Assembly (NCBI GenBank): GCA_022828595.1 | Contig: JAKGHH010000001.1 | Location: forward strand, 123,268,999-123,332,998 | Length of the DNA: 64,000 nucleotides | Direction: 5' to 3' | From: Nelumbo lutea | Lineage: Eukaryota > Streptophyta > Magnoliopsida > Proteales > Nelumbonaceae | Part shown: piece by piece, positions 46,201-57,539 of the stretch | Layout: every line of letters starts with the position of its first letter | How positions within the stretch are numbered: the stretch's first letter is position 1 | Translations under genes and position numbers: made by a program | The notes under the pieces: model-generated | What the model was told of the DNA's origin: nothing | Databases searched by the model: none | What the model saw: the letters and a program-made list of their open reading frames with translations, nothing else

Positions 46201-48929
46201 ACTATCTCTATCCGTGGTGTAAACCACATGGATTTCATCATCTGAGAGAGCAGCCAATAAACCATCATTGTCTTCTTGACTTACCACGCATGGGATAACC
46301 TCCAACAAATCATCCTCACAATCGTCCCCTTCCTCTGATAGAACATTACAAAAGTAGTTCACTGCATTCAATTTCATATCCTCCGATTCAGTAATCCAAT
46401 CTCCTGCCAAGTCTTTGATTTTAAAAATTTTGCTTCTCATTCTATTCTTTTTCACAAAGAGGTGGAAAATTTTGGATTTTCTGTCCCCTTCTTTCAACCA
46501 TTTGATTCTAGATTTTTGTCACAAAAAAATTTCCTCCAATCTATGGATCTCATGAAGTTTCTTTTGTTCTTCCCTAAGTTCAGTGAGACTGATGGCTGAA
46601 TTCACCTATAAATGATTCATCTCCGCAGATTGTACTCTATCCTCTGCCTCTTTCACAGCTTGATGAATGTTCCCAAAAACCTCACAATTCCATTGTTTGA
46701 GTTAACCGCATAATTTATGTAATTTGAGAAATAAACTCATAAGCGGATTTGCACGAACACTTACATTCTAGCAATCCCTAACTACATTATGAAAAGATTG
46801 ATGAGACAGCCGCATCTACTGGAATCTGAATGGCTTAGGACCTGTCTGCCTTTCCTCCTCAACTAAGAAAACTAAAGGATAATGATCTGAACGAGTTCGA
46901 CTTAGATGGCTTATCGGTTTCAAGGGAAAAGATTGAGCCCAAAAAAGAGTTTACCAGAACCCGATCAAGTCGAGCCCAGACACAACCCAATCATTCCTTA
47001 TTATTGCACCATGTGAATCTGCTTCCAAAGAAACCCATGTCCACCAAACCCACCGTATTAATCAAATCCACAAAATCCTCCATTGTGGAAACATCATGAC
47101 TTCTCCCTCCAACCTTTTCCTTTCTAATCACCAGCAATCAACCAAGGTTCCGAATCCCAAGAAGCTAAGTTCTGAATTGTTTCCCATTGAACTATTCTTT
47201 CCAAATGGTCACATTTGGCATAAACCATAGAGAGAATAAAAGCCTCATCGGCAGAAGTAGCAATTATCATAATTAAAATATGATCACAATCTTCTATCAG
47301 TTGTATTGAGAAAAAACTATTCCAAAACAAAACAATTTTGCTACTAATATTAATGATGTAACCAATCATATTAAGTCTCCTAGCAATCAAGGAGAGTTTA
47401 TCATCTCTGTTCATGGTTCAACCACAACCACCACTCCCAATTTATGTAATTTGTAGAGTTTTTTTTAAGCGAGTAATGGAGGGATCATTAGCAATCCCTC
47501 GAATATTCCAGAAAAGACCATTCATTGGGAACAATTGGAAGTAGCCTTACCTTGGCATATCTGCGATCTAGTTACCGGCCTTGTTCTCGCTCTGCACATA
47601 TTTTTTTCTAGGCCTTTTCTTTCAAACCACATGCGTCCAGTTCACCACATCCACACCAGCTTCATCCTCAGAAAGAGCACAAGAAGGACCTTCCATTCGT
47701 TCAGTCATTTGTCGAGCATTTCAGCATCAGATTTGTTGGCATTGTTGTGACCCCATCTATTAAGTCTTTCATCCAATTCCAATTTGGAATTCCTAAGATC
47801 CTCCAAACTCCAGAGCCTTTTTGGCTTCCTAGAAGAGAGATGACTAGTAGTCTCTAGTATGTATGGCCGAATAGGCTTCACATCGATCTCTACTATCTCA
47901 GTAACCTTAGGTTGTGGAACCTATACCTCCTCCGAATTTTGAGTTTCTATCAAAACCCTCTTTTTGGTAACTGCAGGTGCTCTTCGCACTTCCTGGTAGA
48001 CCTACTTTACAATCTGTTTCCTTCTAGGTGCTGGTGCTTGTTCCACTGGCTTTGAAATTGAAGTAGCATTAGTTTTAGCGACTTCTCCCTCTACTTTTGA
48101 AAACCTTTTAGTTTTCAATTTACAACCCCCTTTGCCATGGCCATGTTTAAAACAAAAAGTGCAATACTTAGGTAGGTTCTCATAAATTATTTTCTACCAG
48201 AACCCCTCTTTCCCGAGCCCCACCCAAACACGACTAGGGTTCTCCTTCAACAAATCCACCTCCATACAAACCCTAGCCGCCATAGTTCTAGTCAAACGAG
48301 CAGTGGCCGGATTCACCTTCAGAACTCTTCCTGCTACCTACGCAATTGAGTGCAGATACCTATCATTGTACATATTGATCAACAACTTCGGCAGAGAGAT
48401 CCAAAACGGCACAACTAAAGGTTCCCACCCTAACTCCAGACCTAGCATCCATTTCAAAAATCTAAGTAGGTAGTCTTTGACAAAAACCACCTCTCGCAAC
48501 CAAACCCTAAGGTATTCTTCTTCACTTTCAAACTTGAGAAGCACATGCCTAGGATTCAGGGTAGTGACGACAAGAGCTTCTTGAAGCCTGAACATACTTA
48601 TCAAAAATTCCCTGATTTAATCAAGAGAATGACACCCATAAGAGCATTTTCCAACCAAGGCGAACTGAAGAGGGGAGAGAGATTTTTCAATATCTTCCTC
48701 TGAGAAGAAAACTGCAGGTTCTCTCCCCACTTAATTGAAGGAACCTTCAAAGAAATATCCACCACCGGTGGGTCAAGAATAGCTAGGAAAGGATTTGCAG
48801 AGGATGCAACCACCGAAGCAAAGGAAGGAGCACCACGAGGTTCCCTAGGCGGCTCCCCCATCTTCTCTAATGTTCCAAACCAAATCCACCACCTGGAAAT
48901 CCTAGAGGAAGTCAATCGTCCTCCAGCCA
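43239..48929 (-). mobile_element. L1-type LINE inserted in Copia B 3' LTR, right copy
   Basis: Mirror of 14632-20306, about 5.69 kb. It is flanked by TATTTGTAACTTCTCT at 48930-48945 and a two-mismatch copy at 43223-43238. It has ORF1 and ORF2 remnants on the minus strand with the same lesions as the left copy. Confidence 0.92.
43419..47525 (-). pseudogene. LINE ORF2 remnant (endonuclease-RT-RNase H), right copy
   Basis: It starts at 47525 (MNGLFWNIRG on the minus strand). The endonuclease frame 47124-47414 again ends at LIAGD followed by a break, so the GDFN motif is lost as on the left. The RT frame 45467-45721 contains RGLRQGDPLS and the altered active site YTDE at 45497-45508; this 84-residue frame is identical in both arms. 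The zinc-binding domain (44264-44446) reads CVCYRDPSEEYINHVLVCG, with one of the clustered cysteines of the left copy replaced. RNase H spans about 44100-43419 and ends with ANQPANALAKLG, nearer the usual family motif than the left copy. Confidence 0.89.
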
Positions 48930-48931
48930 TA
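48000..48931 (-). pseudogene. LINE ORF1 remnant (DUF4283-like, zinc knuckle), right copy
   Basis: The start is at 48930 on the minus strand. The 109-residue N-terminal frame (48601-48930) and the 88-residue DUF4283-like frame (48338-48604, ending VVPFWISLPKL) are identical in sequence to the left-arm frames. The CCHC knuckle lies at about 48122-48163. The same frame break separates the first two segments, so the lesion predates the separation of the arms. Confidence 0.85.
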
Positions 48932-49028
48932 TTTGTAACTTCTCTGTTGTAACAAACTTTAGTATAAATACAAGTTCAACACACAATGTATGTGTATGGA
49001 TTTCTCTCATTCTTGACATATCACTTTA
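48930..49028 (+). repeat. Copia B 3' LTR, outer piece, right copy
   Basis: It continues the LTR interrupted at 43238 and ends ATATCACTTTA at 49028, followed by the CTCTA duplication (49029-49033). Confidence 0.88.
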
Positions 49029-50399
49029 CTCTATTATACTAAAAATCATGAAGACGTAACTATTGGAAACTATTAAATCTTCTTGATAAAGTGAGCGGTA
49101 CCTTAAGCTCAGTTTGGAAGGAGTAAAAATACAAATATGAAGAGTGCAAAACATTGTATTTTCTATTATTTTGTATGTATTTGTACTTTACATATTTATA
49201 ACCAAAGATAGTTGATAAAAAGAAGAGGCCTTTTGCTAATTTACAGAACACAACGGTTTTTCAACGCTTAGAAATGTCTAGTAAGAAGGGACTCATAGAG
49301 GCTTATCTGGGATAGCATGTGATCTCAAAAATCAAGTTCCACCAAGCACGTCCTTGAAGAAATGGAAGTGCCACCGCTTTCATGCTTGAGCCTCTCCTCT
49401 AATAAGTTGTAAAGCCCTTCTTCATCATGGAACCATGCCCCCCACCAACATATTGACAAATGCCAAGTTTTTGGTAGTCATATCTGTTTTATTAGCTCAT
49501 TCAGATAGTTACATCGTCCATAATTGGCTTAACACGCACCTAGTGTGACAGGTGGAATCCATTATGTACTATTAATGGCTGGATGATTATTACAAGATTC
49601 ACTTTCCAATTCTGGGACTGAAGAGGGTTCCAACCTTTAATTTTAATTGTGGTAAGCATAATTACTCTTAGTACTCTACAATCTAAAAGAACTGGCTTAA
49701 GTAATCAAGCAACTAATAAAAAAAATATGGACAATCCCCATAAATGGTATTTCCTCTCCATAATTTGTTAGAGAGTTAATCAAGACTGAATCAGAAGCTT
49801 GTTTGATTGAATAAATTATACCAGAAGCAAAATAGCACTTGCAATAACCTCTTTGCTAGGCTAGCTGCATATAGGACCTCCAAAATCAAGACAAGCTTCT
49901 TTCTATGATGTTACTGGTAGATTGATACATCTTTTGGTGATCAATCTTCTTATATTTGGATTGCAAATTCACTTCACATTCACAGTTTTACATTTTCTAA
50001 AATCCAAATGTAGACAAACAACTATTGATTGGTTTCATAATCTAGTGGATTTGCAAATGCTTCAACTTCAAATACCACCTCAGCAGTAAGAAAATGTTAG
50101 TTTCAAATACAATGTCAATACTAAGATATTTTTTATGCTTGATATCCATTCAGGTATAGAAAAATGCAAATGGATGGGATCCTGAATTTTTTTTGATCTG
50201 AAATGTGACCAAGGAAAACAACCTTAGAGTTACAATTTGTTAGAGAGAAGGAAAGGAATGCATAATAAAGTTCATTGTAATTGACACAACTTTATCACCA
50301 CGTTCTTTTAATCCATAAAATGGTCTTCATGCAGTCTTCCCAGGATAGAAAAAATAGATGTCCTAAGGGATGCTACAAGTTCCCCACTTTGTGTTCATT

Positions 50400-50575
50400 G
50401 AATGTCCCAACATGGTAGATTCTAGTACCTTAAATTTAAGCTATCAAAGTAGGTTAGGAAAATGTTCACAAATGTAGCAAGTAGCATGAATGTCCCAACA
50501 TGGTAGATTCTAGTACCTTAAATTTAAGCTATCAAAGTAGGTTAGGAAAATGTTCACAAATGTAGCAAGTAGCAT
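50400..50575. repeat. Two-copy tandem duplication, 88-bp period
   Basis: The block starting 'gaatgtcccaacatggtag' is at 50400 and 50488. Compared with the left arm (157-bp period), the first unit lacks 69 bp between 'agtagcat' and 'gaatgtccc'. Confidence 0.9.
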
Positions 50576-51760
50576 AAAGGACTTCATGTTGCTTTGGCCC
50601 CTCAAGATGTGGCCAACTTGAAGAAAATATGATGCAGACTCCAGGAATGTATCCAACTTTTCAAATGTTTCTCAATGTTGAGTTCAATTTGTCAGGAGTT
50701 CACCCTATATTATCCATCTATCAGTTACTATGTTTGTTCTGCGGTCCACCCTCCTTTTAACAAATATTGGGTACTTCCTACTTGGAAAACCCTCCTATAC
50801 TTGCTAGATTATCCCTTTGATTCATGGTAAGTCTGGATGGGAATGTGGAACTGCTTCCTACAAAGTTAACAAAGACCTAAGTTCTCCCACATGATACAAA
50901 TTTGTCTCAAGCAAAAGTCAAATAGATAGTATAACATAAAAATACTGAGCTATAAGGTACAATGCTATAGACTAATAACCTCAAAATGTTAGCTCAACTT
51001 CTCAGACAACATCTGGTCCATACTGTTCTAGACTCAAACAAAAATGACTTTTATGCAAGAGATACTTCTCCATAAGAAGATGCATATAGAAGATAAACTG
51101 CATAAATAGATAATGAATAACAAAGAGAATCTGAAGAACAATCTATATGAATGAAAACGATTGGCTTACAATAACATCAATATACATTGAGTAATGTTTA
51201 GAAAACCAGATCAGATCATCTGGTTGAATTGTTCAATCAGTAAATGATGATTATCTCCGGTTCCCAATAAATGAACCACCTACCCTTAGTTGCAAAATAG
51301 TTAGCTTTAGTCAATCCCAGATTGGAAAGAATTTTAGTTGTAGAAGCATTTGATTCCAAGCAAAATCTATGGTGCATGAACTGCACTGTGAAGCAAAAAA
51401 CTTGTACAAGTGATAAAGCTCATCATAGTTAAATCTTTAACATTATTAAAGTCTAACAGTAAGTGCACCTTGTAAAACGTAAAACAATGAAAAATAAATA
51501 CACCATGCAACCTCTTTAATATGATAGGTTGAAATTTTGATTTAACATGCAACAAATATTTAAAATGCAATATAGTTAGATTCTTGATTCCATCATCAAT
51601 TTTTATAACCAGAATGTTTACTTTTAGATTTAAAAACGAAAGAAAAAAGAAATGCCATTTGTTTCTTCCTAATCCTAACCCCAACACATCCATATGATAT
51701 CAAGAAGGGGAGAGATCTTAGAGGGAAAGATCGATACAAGAGATAGATAGAGGAGTGACT

Positions 51761-51764
<4 letters not shown>

Positions 51765-51793
<29 letters not shown>
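51765..51793. repeat. (CT)n microsatellite, 29 bp
   Basis: Counterpart of the 37-bp GA run at 11696-11732. Confidence 0.95.
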
Positions 51794-51796
<3 letters not shown>

Positions 51797-52519
51797 CAAT
51801 GCCCATTTCCCTCTTATTTGCTATGGTTTTATGGCTATCATTATAATTTTTTAACTAATCAACTAATCAAATCTGCTTCTTATCTAAAGATACATAAGAG
51901 AGCATCCAAGTTCTCTCCTCGACATTAAGAAATATGGCAATGTTGCAGTTGAATCATTTAACCCATGGTTGAACTATTTAACCGTGAAATGTTGGCTCCA
52001 AGTCAACAAAGGGTCTGATTTTAAAAGCACTGGTCCTAAGTTCCCTCTCTACGACAAACTAGATAGAAGTGCCCCAAACTTTTTTAGAATTTACATATTT
52101 ACATGGTTACAAAGAAAAAAACACCATGTATTGTAATATCTTTTATCCATCTCTCTAATTAATGTGTTTCATAAATTAGAAAAAGAGGTGAAGGAACCAA
52201 CCAAACTATAATCTGAAATGAAGTAATCCAACTATTCTGCCCTTTTACCTTCTTCAATCTTGATTGTATGGATGATCAAAGCAAAGTACTAGAAATTGTC
52301 AATATGAGGTTTTCTTGTTCATCAATACTAAACACTACAAATTTTACAACTTTTGAAACCATTTATTTACAAAGCATTTTTTTTCATAGTTCTAACATTT
52401 ACCCACATATTGGTCTTGTTAATCAGTAATATACCATCGACAAACAACATACCCCAAGGGACCTTTCATAAAACCTAGTTGTCCCATCCATGACCACTAT
52501 ATGGAGCAATGTTTTAAAA

Positions 52520-53007
52520 CATGGAGGCATGATGTGTTTCACTGCCAGAAGGCATGTGAAGTGTAGTTTTCTTTTTTGATTAATGAGGTGTGAAGCGTAG
52601 TTACGAACATAAGAGGCATAAGCCTCCTGAGATGCCTCCTTAAGAGGAGGGGAATGAGGAGGAAGAAGAGGAAACTAAATTGGGTTGTACTATAAAAGTG
52701 TTAGGGGATTTGGGGGGTAGAGCCCCCAACCCAAACTTTCTTTCTTTTTTCTTCCCTTCCCTTTTCTATCTTTCCTTTTTTTATTTATTTCAGTTTTTTT
52801 TTTTTTTTTGTATGAGGTGTGCATTGGGCACATGAGGCATACGCCTCTAGCATGCCTCATGCAAAAGGCATATGAGGCGTGCACCTCATGGACCTAAGGT
52901 GTTCATCTCAAAGGCATCAGTGCCTTTGGCATATGCCTTAGGGCATTTTGGGGGGTGCCTTGGAGGCTTGCCTCCAAGTGTACGCTTCCCACACCTTTTA
53001 AAACACT
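52520..53007. repeat. MITE-like repeat with GTTTTAAAA ends, right copy
   Basis: Mirror of 10456-10975: it opens with 'atgttttaaaacatgg' and closes with 'ccttttaaaacactag'. It has the same 'gaggcat/atgcctc' interleaved words. It is shorter than the left copy in the pyrimidine-rich part (about 52680-52810), where part of the unit corresponding to 10725-10765 is missing. Confidence 0.5.
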
Positions 53008-54007
53008 AGTATAAAGCAATAAATTAAATGCAGAACATAATATGCATATACTATAATTAAAAACCTCTTGTTACCCTACCATAACTACCCTCTGCTATGT
53101 CAAATTGCCTACTTGTGCCTCCTATTTTAAACTCGCTAGATCCCTATGCACAGCACATGTGCATTCTCAGCAACATATATCTAACATTGTCCTTTCATTC
53201 AAATTCTTTCTCTTCCATGATAATGAAACTTCAATTAGAAAGTAAAAGTAAAAGGCCTTTTATCAATAGATCCAAAAGAACACTTAAATGTAAGACCAAC
53301 CTGTAAACAAAAAAAGCCACGTAACAAAGGTAACATAATAAATATCCTTTTAGTGATATGGTGTTGGTTTTGTAAATGTGATATTATAACCTACCTTTAT
53401 GTTAGAGCTTAGAAAGGAATTCCAAAGTCAAGAGCTTGGAATGAAGAAATATTGAAAGGCATATACAAGGTTAGTTATGCTAATTCTTTCATAAGTTGAT
53501 CTTTCTAGTTGATGAACATATGTATAAATTATAGACAAGAGGAAGATTGAGAATATCTATTATTGCACTCAAGGTTCAAAGGATTGGTGTTGTATATTGT
53601 GTCAGTAAGTTTCGATACAGATATGGATACGATTGCGATATACATACACTTTGGATACACATGGGCATGGTGGAATGAAATGGATACACTTGGATATATT
53701 GGGGAAACTCTTACAAATCCACAAATACATCAATGATGATAAATTTAAAGTTGAAATAACTATGAATAAGGTATAAACACAAGAAATGCAGACTTTCATA
53801 GTTTACATTATAATAACAGGAGTCTAGAACATATACATGTCATACAAAAATTTTACTTTACTAATAATACATCAAACAAGATTTGAGATTCCAATCTACT
53901 AAAGGTTCACTACAAGACACATTAAATTGTCGTTGGATCAACAAGTTTGATATATCATTGATTGATAGATCTATCTTATAGTTCTTCCTTACCATGAAAG
54001 TCATTTA

Positions 54008-54047
<40 letters not shown>

Positions 54048-54699
54048 AATAAATTTTTAATTTTTGAATTTATCCTTAAACTAAAGAAAAAATATCATTT
54101 TTTGCATAAATTATTATTAATCAATGAGTTTAAAAATCATTGATAGATCCACTTATAGTTCTTTCCTACAATGAAAATCATTTAAAACATATAAAAAACA
54201 TTTATCATTTTTTTTTTATAATTTTCTATATGTTGTTGGGACAGCCTATAGAAATTGTCAAAAAAAAGGAAGAATCAGAATTTTTTACCTATGCCAGTAG
54301 TCATGGAGCTATGACAATGAACTCTACCTTTAGTGGTCACAACCACTGCCATAGCAGTGATATAAAAGCATAAGGGGCAATTTGCGCCCAAGGCATAAGG
54401 CGCAAGGCGTAGTGGACACCTTTTTGAAACAAGGCACAAAAATACAACAAATGCCAAAAAAATAAAAAAATGTTAGGAAATTAAAAAAAAACAAAAAATA
54501 AAAAAAAATATTAAACATAAAATTAATAAAAATAAAACTTAAAATTTAAAATAAATGTTTTAAAAAACCTATTATCTAAAGTTAAAATACATAAACATAA
54601 CATGTAAAGTGTATTCAAATGAAAATTTAAAAATAAAATCAAGCATATAAAACATTTTAAGCATGTAAAACCCATGATCTCTTTTTTTCCTCGATTTCA
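53008..54699. other. Intergenic sequence without recognised gene, right arm
   Basis: Mirror of about 8691-10440. It includes the shorter AT microsatellite (54011-54042) and the 'gcgcccaaggcataaggcgc' passage near 54385-54405. Open frames here are short and not conserved with the left arm. Confidence 0.55.
54011..54042. repeat. (TA)n microsatellite, 32 bp
   Basis: About 16 TA units, half the length of the left allele at 9343-9405. Confidence 0.95.
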
Positions 54700-55090
54700 T
54701 TACTTCAAGAATGAATTTGGACGGATTGCACAGACCAACAAGACATATTGAATTGGACCAGTCTAGACTTAATGATCCAAAGTATTTATTGGATTGGATT
54801 GGACTTGGTCCATTGTAATATATTTATATTGGATTGGGTCGGATTAAACCAATATTTGGTCCATTAAGAATGCAAGTATCAATGGACTAGGTTTGGGTTG
54901 GAATCAATCTAAATAAAAACTAATTTGAAGTTTTGAACATACTAGACATACCAAACATTGAATTTGACAAGACAAAATGGTCCAACATGTTCATCGAATT
55001 GAATTGAACCTAGTCCATTTGTAATGGGCTCATATTAGACCTAATCAGATTTGATCAAATCTAGTCCAATTGACACCCATACTCATAGAC
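54700..55090. repeat. Diffuse repeat rich in TTGGACCTAGTCCAT, right copy
   Basis: Mirror of 8290-8690, with recurring 'ggattggatt' and 'ctagtccatt' words in both orientations. Boundaries are not resolved. Confidence 0.5.
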
Positions 55091-55503
55091 CATGTTGGTT
55101 CTAATTTGATTCAAAATTTAAAGAAGTTATCTAATTCATGGTACAGGTAGTGAAAAGCAACTCTCATAATCGGAGGGAAAATCAACTCTCATAATTGGAC
55201 AGGCCCAACCCAGGTTGGGGGTGGGCTTTCTCACTCTCCCTATGCTACAAAATTAATTAGCACTTAGGGCCAAACCTAAGCCCATGAAAACCACAACAAC
55301 ATTGAACTCAAAACAGCCTTAAACTCATATAGGTAACAATCTCAGCCCAATCCCCCATTCCCCCCCCCCCCACCCACCCCATATATAGAGGACACAGTGG
55401 GCCAGGCTAAGATCTCATCTTGCTTTGTCTGGTTCCATGGTTCTATATACATGTTATTATTTATGATGGACCATTTTGGAAGCCATCCAAGAAAACCTTC
55501 TAA
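55091..55503. other. Intergenic spacer with a 12-C run
   Basis: No gene. It holds the 12-C homopolymer at 55360-55371 and a short extra duplication of 'caactctcataat' near 55160-55200 that the left arm has only once. Confidence 0.6.
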
Positions 55504-55610
55504 GGACGATGCCAATTGGCTTAGTTGGTAAGGTCTTTGGCTGGTTGTAGGGGAGACTTAGGATCAAATCCCACTATCACCAAGGTTGTGGGTTATGGGT
55601 AGGGGTGGAC
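55504..55610 (+). repeat. tRNA-derived SINE-like fragment, right copy
   Basis: It has a box A-like TGGCTTAGTTGG at 55517-55528 and a box B-like GGATCAAATCC at 55561-55571, 44 bases apart start to start. This is the layout of a pol III promoter in SINE heads. The 3' side runs straight into the Copia A terminal repeat, so the SINE tail is either lost or separated by the Copia insertion. Confidence 0.55.
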
Positions 55611-55776
55611 CGTTGGAGGAAGATCCTAAATTTCAAAAATCTCACCTCCCTCTCTTTGGTTTTCTGTTTTTGTCTTTTCTCTCTTCTCTCCTTTTGCATG
55701 TAGGTGAAGAGCTCTTGTTCCACATTGCTTGGGAAAGAGATAAAGTTGAGTATATTAGTAGGCTTGCTTCCTCTAT
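55611..55776 (+). repeat. Copia A 5' terminal repeat, right copy
   Basis: It begins CGTTGGAGGAAG and ends near 'cttcctctat'. It is similar to 59899-60063 throughout, including 'gcatgtaggtgaagagctc'. Confidence 0.75.
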
Positions 55777-55789
55777 TCCTAGTTTCTCT

Positions 55790-56637
55790 ATGATTGATTG
55801 TATTCTATTGTACAATGTCTACTATTCCTACAACTTTGCCTATGAAATTTGGAGTACGTTAGACAACAAATATGCTTTAGAAAATGTTGGAAACAAAAAT
55901 TGTCTTATAGCCAATTTCCTACAATTTACCATGAAGGAGGACATTGATGTGTTTGTCCAAATAGATGAATTTCAGGTACTTGTGGGGGAACTAGCAAAAT
56001 AAGGCATCATGTGCCAGATGAATTTGTTGCCGGATCTTTCATAGAAAAATTGTCACATACATGGAATGATTTCAAAACAAGTATGAAGAATAAGATAAAT
56101 GACACTACTTTGGATCAAGTAGTGGTCCAAATCAAAATTGAAGAAAAGAATAGAAAGAATGATGAAATTGAGAAAAAACAGTTTTTCAAAACCAACTTGG
56201 TGGAGGAAATTACTACAAAATTCAAAAAGAGTTTAAATGTGAAAAATGACCAAAAGTTTAAGAAATAACTAAAGAAAGGAAAATGCTATGTATGTGGTAA
56301 ACTTGGGCACTACAAGAAAGAGATTCGTCATTGAAAGAAGAAAGATTCTAGAAAACCAAAAGCCAACATGACAAAGGGTGTTATTGTTGCTATGGTAACC
56401 AGGGAAAACTTGGTTGATAAACTGAAGGAGTGGGTATTGGACATTGGTGTTACTAAGCACATATATGGGGATTGCGGCTCCTTATATGAGTATACAACTC
56501 AAACTAAGGGAGAGCAAGTCTTTGTGGGAAACTTACAAACTTTGAAAGTCATCGGCAAGGGAAAGGTGCTCCTAAAACTGACTTCCAGAAAGATCCTAAT
56601 GTTGAATGATGTGATGCATGTACCAGAGATCAGATGA
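55790..56637 (+). pseudogene. Copia A Gag-protease remnant, right copy
   Basis: The Gag ATG at 55790 is followed after two codons by a deletion of about 190 bp relative to the left arm; the remaining frame reads YNVYYSYNFAYEIWSTLDNK and stops after ELAK, as on the left. The frame 56011-56268 continues Gag. The knuckle CYVCGKLGHYKKEI (about 56284-56325) lacks the fourth cysteine as in the left copy. The protease frame 56368-56637 has LDIGVTKH: Asp-Ile-Gly where the left copy keeps Asp-Thr-Gly, so this arm has an extra active-site lesion. Confidence 0.85.
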
Positions 56638-57480
56638 AATTTGGTGTCGGATGCACTCCTCAACAAAATAGGACCGAAGCTCACATTTGAAACAGACAAT
56701 GCTATGTTAACTAAAAACAATGTATTTGTTGGAAAATGATATAATGTTGGTGGATTGTTTGTACTAAATATTTCTAATACTATTATAAATAAGAATGCTT
56801 CTTCTTTTGCTTATATTGTTGAATCTTTTGATATTTGGCATGGTAAACTATGACATCGTAGTGCTCTTTATCTAAAAAGGCTTTGTAAATTAGAAGTTAT
56901 GAATGTTCCTATAGACTTTAAAATTGAAAATTCCACATGTGTAGAAGCAACATTTACTAAAAACCCACATAAAACTGTAGAAAGAGAAACTGAACTAATA
57001 CAACTTATACATAGTGATTTAGGGAATCTTAAATTCCATGAATCTAGAGGAGGAAAGAGATACTATATAACTTTCATAGATGACTACTATAGGTTTGCAT
57101 AATTTATTTTACTTATACCAAATGATGAGGCTAAACAAGCTTTTATAATCTACAAGACTGAAGTAGAAAATTAGTCAGGGAAGAAAATCAATATGCTCAG
57201 AAATGATAGAGAAATTAAGTATGATAAAGAAACAATTAGGAAATTCTTTAAAGAGAATGAAATTATATATAAAACTACAACCCCTTACCAACTTGAATTT
57301 AATGGAGTTGTAGAAAGACTTAAATAAACACTAAAAAAAATTATGAATGCTACGTTAATTAATTCAGGTGTCTGAACCTATAGGGGGAAGCAATCCTCAC
57401 AGCTTATCACTTGTACAATAGAATACCTCCCAAGAAGAAATGTCAAATACCATTTGAACTTTAGCATAATAGGAAAACCA
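56638..57480 (+). pseudogene. Copia A GAG-pre-integrase and integrase remnant, right copy
   Basis: The pre-integrase region with 'FDIWHGKL*HRSAL'-like sequence lies at about 56825-56870. The frame 56899-57102 contains IHSDLGNLKF and RYYITFIDDYYRFA (start of the integrase core). The following sequence to about 57480 continues with stops, including the segment around 57270-57330 that corresponds to the family's YNGVVER region (here NGVVERLK). Confidence 0.8.
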
Positions 57481-57539
57481 ATTTGAACTACTTAAGTTTG
57501 GGGTTGTTTAGCAAAGGTTATTTGAACCTAAAAGAAGGA

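Larger units (their letters stand above)
38829..49028 (+). mobile_element. Copia B: RE1-like Ty1/Copia element, split by a LINE, right copy
   Basis: Mirror of 14533-24725. The order is 5' LTR 38829-39072, primer site, gag-pol 39102-43040, 3' LTR inner piece 43078-43238, LINE 43239-48929 on the opposite strand, and 3' LTR outer piece 48930-49028. CTCTA flanks both ends. The same insertion point and same inactivating changes as the left copy show both derive from one insertion event. Confidence 0.92.
49034..52519. other. Intergenic sequence without recognised gene, right arm
   Basis: Mirror of 11000-14527. It contains the 88-bp tandem duplication (50400-50575) and the CT microsatellite (51765-51793). 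No supported gene. Confidence 0.55.
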
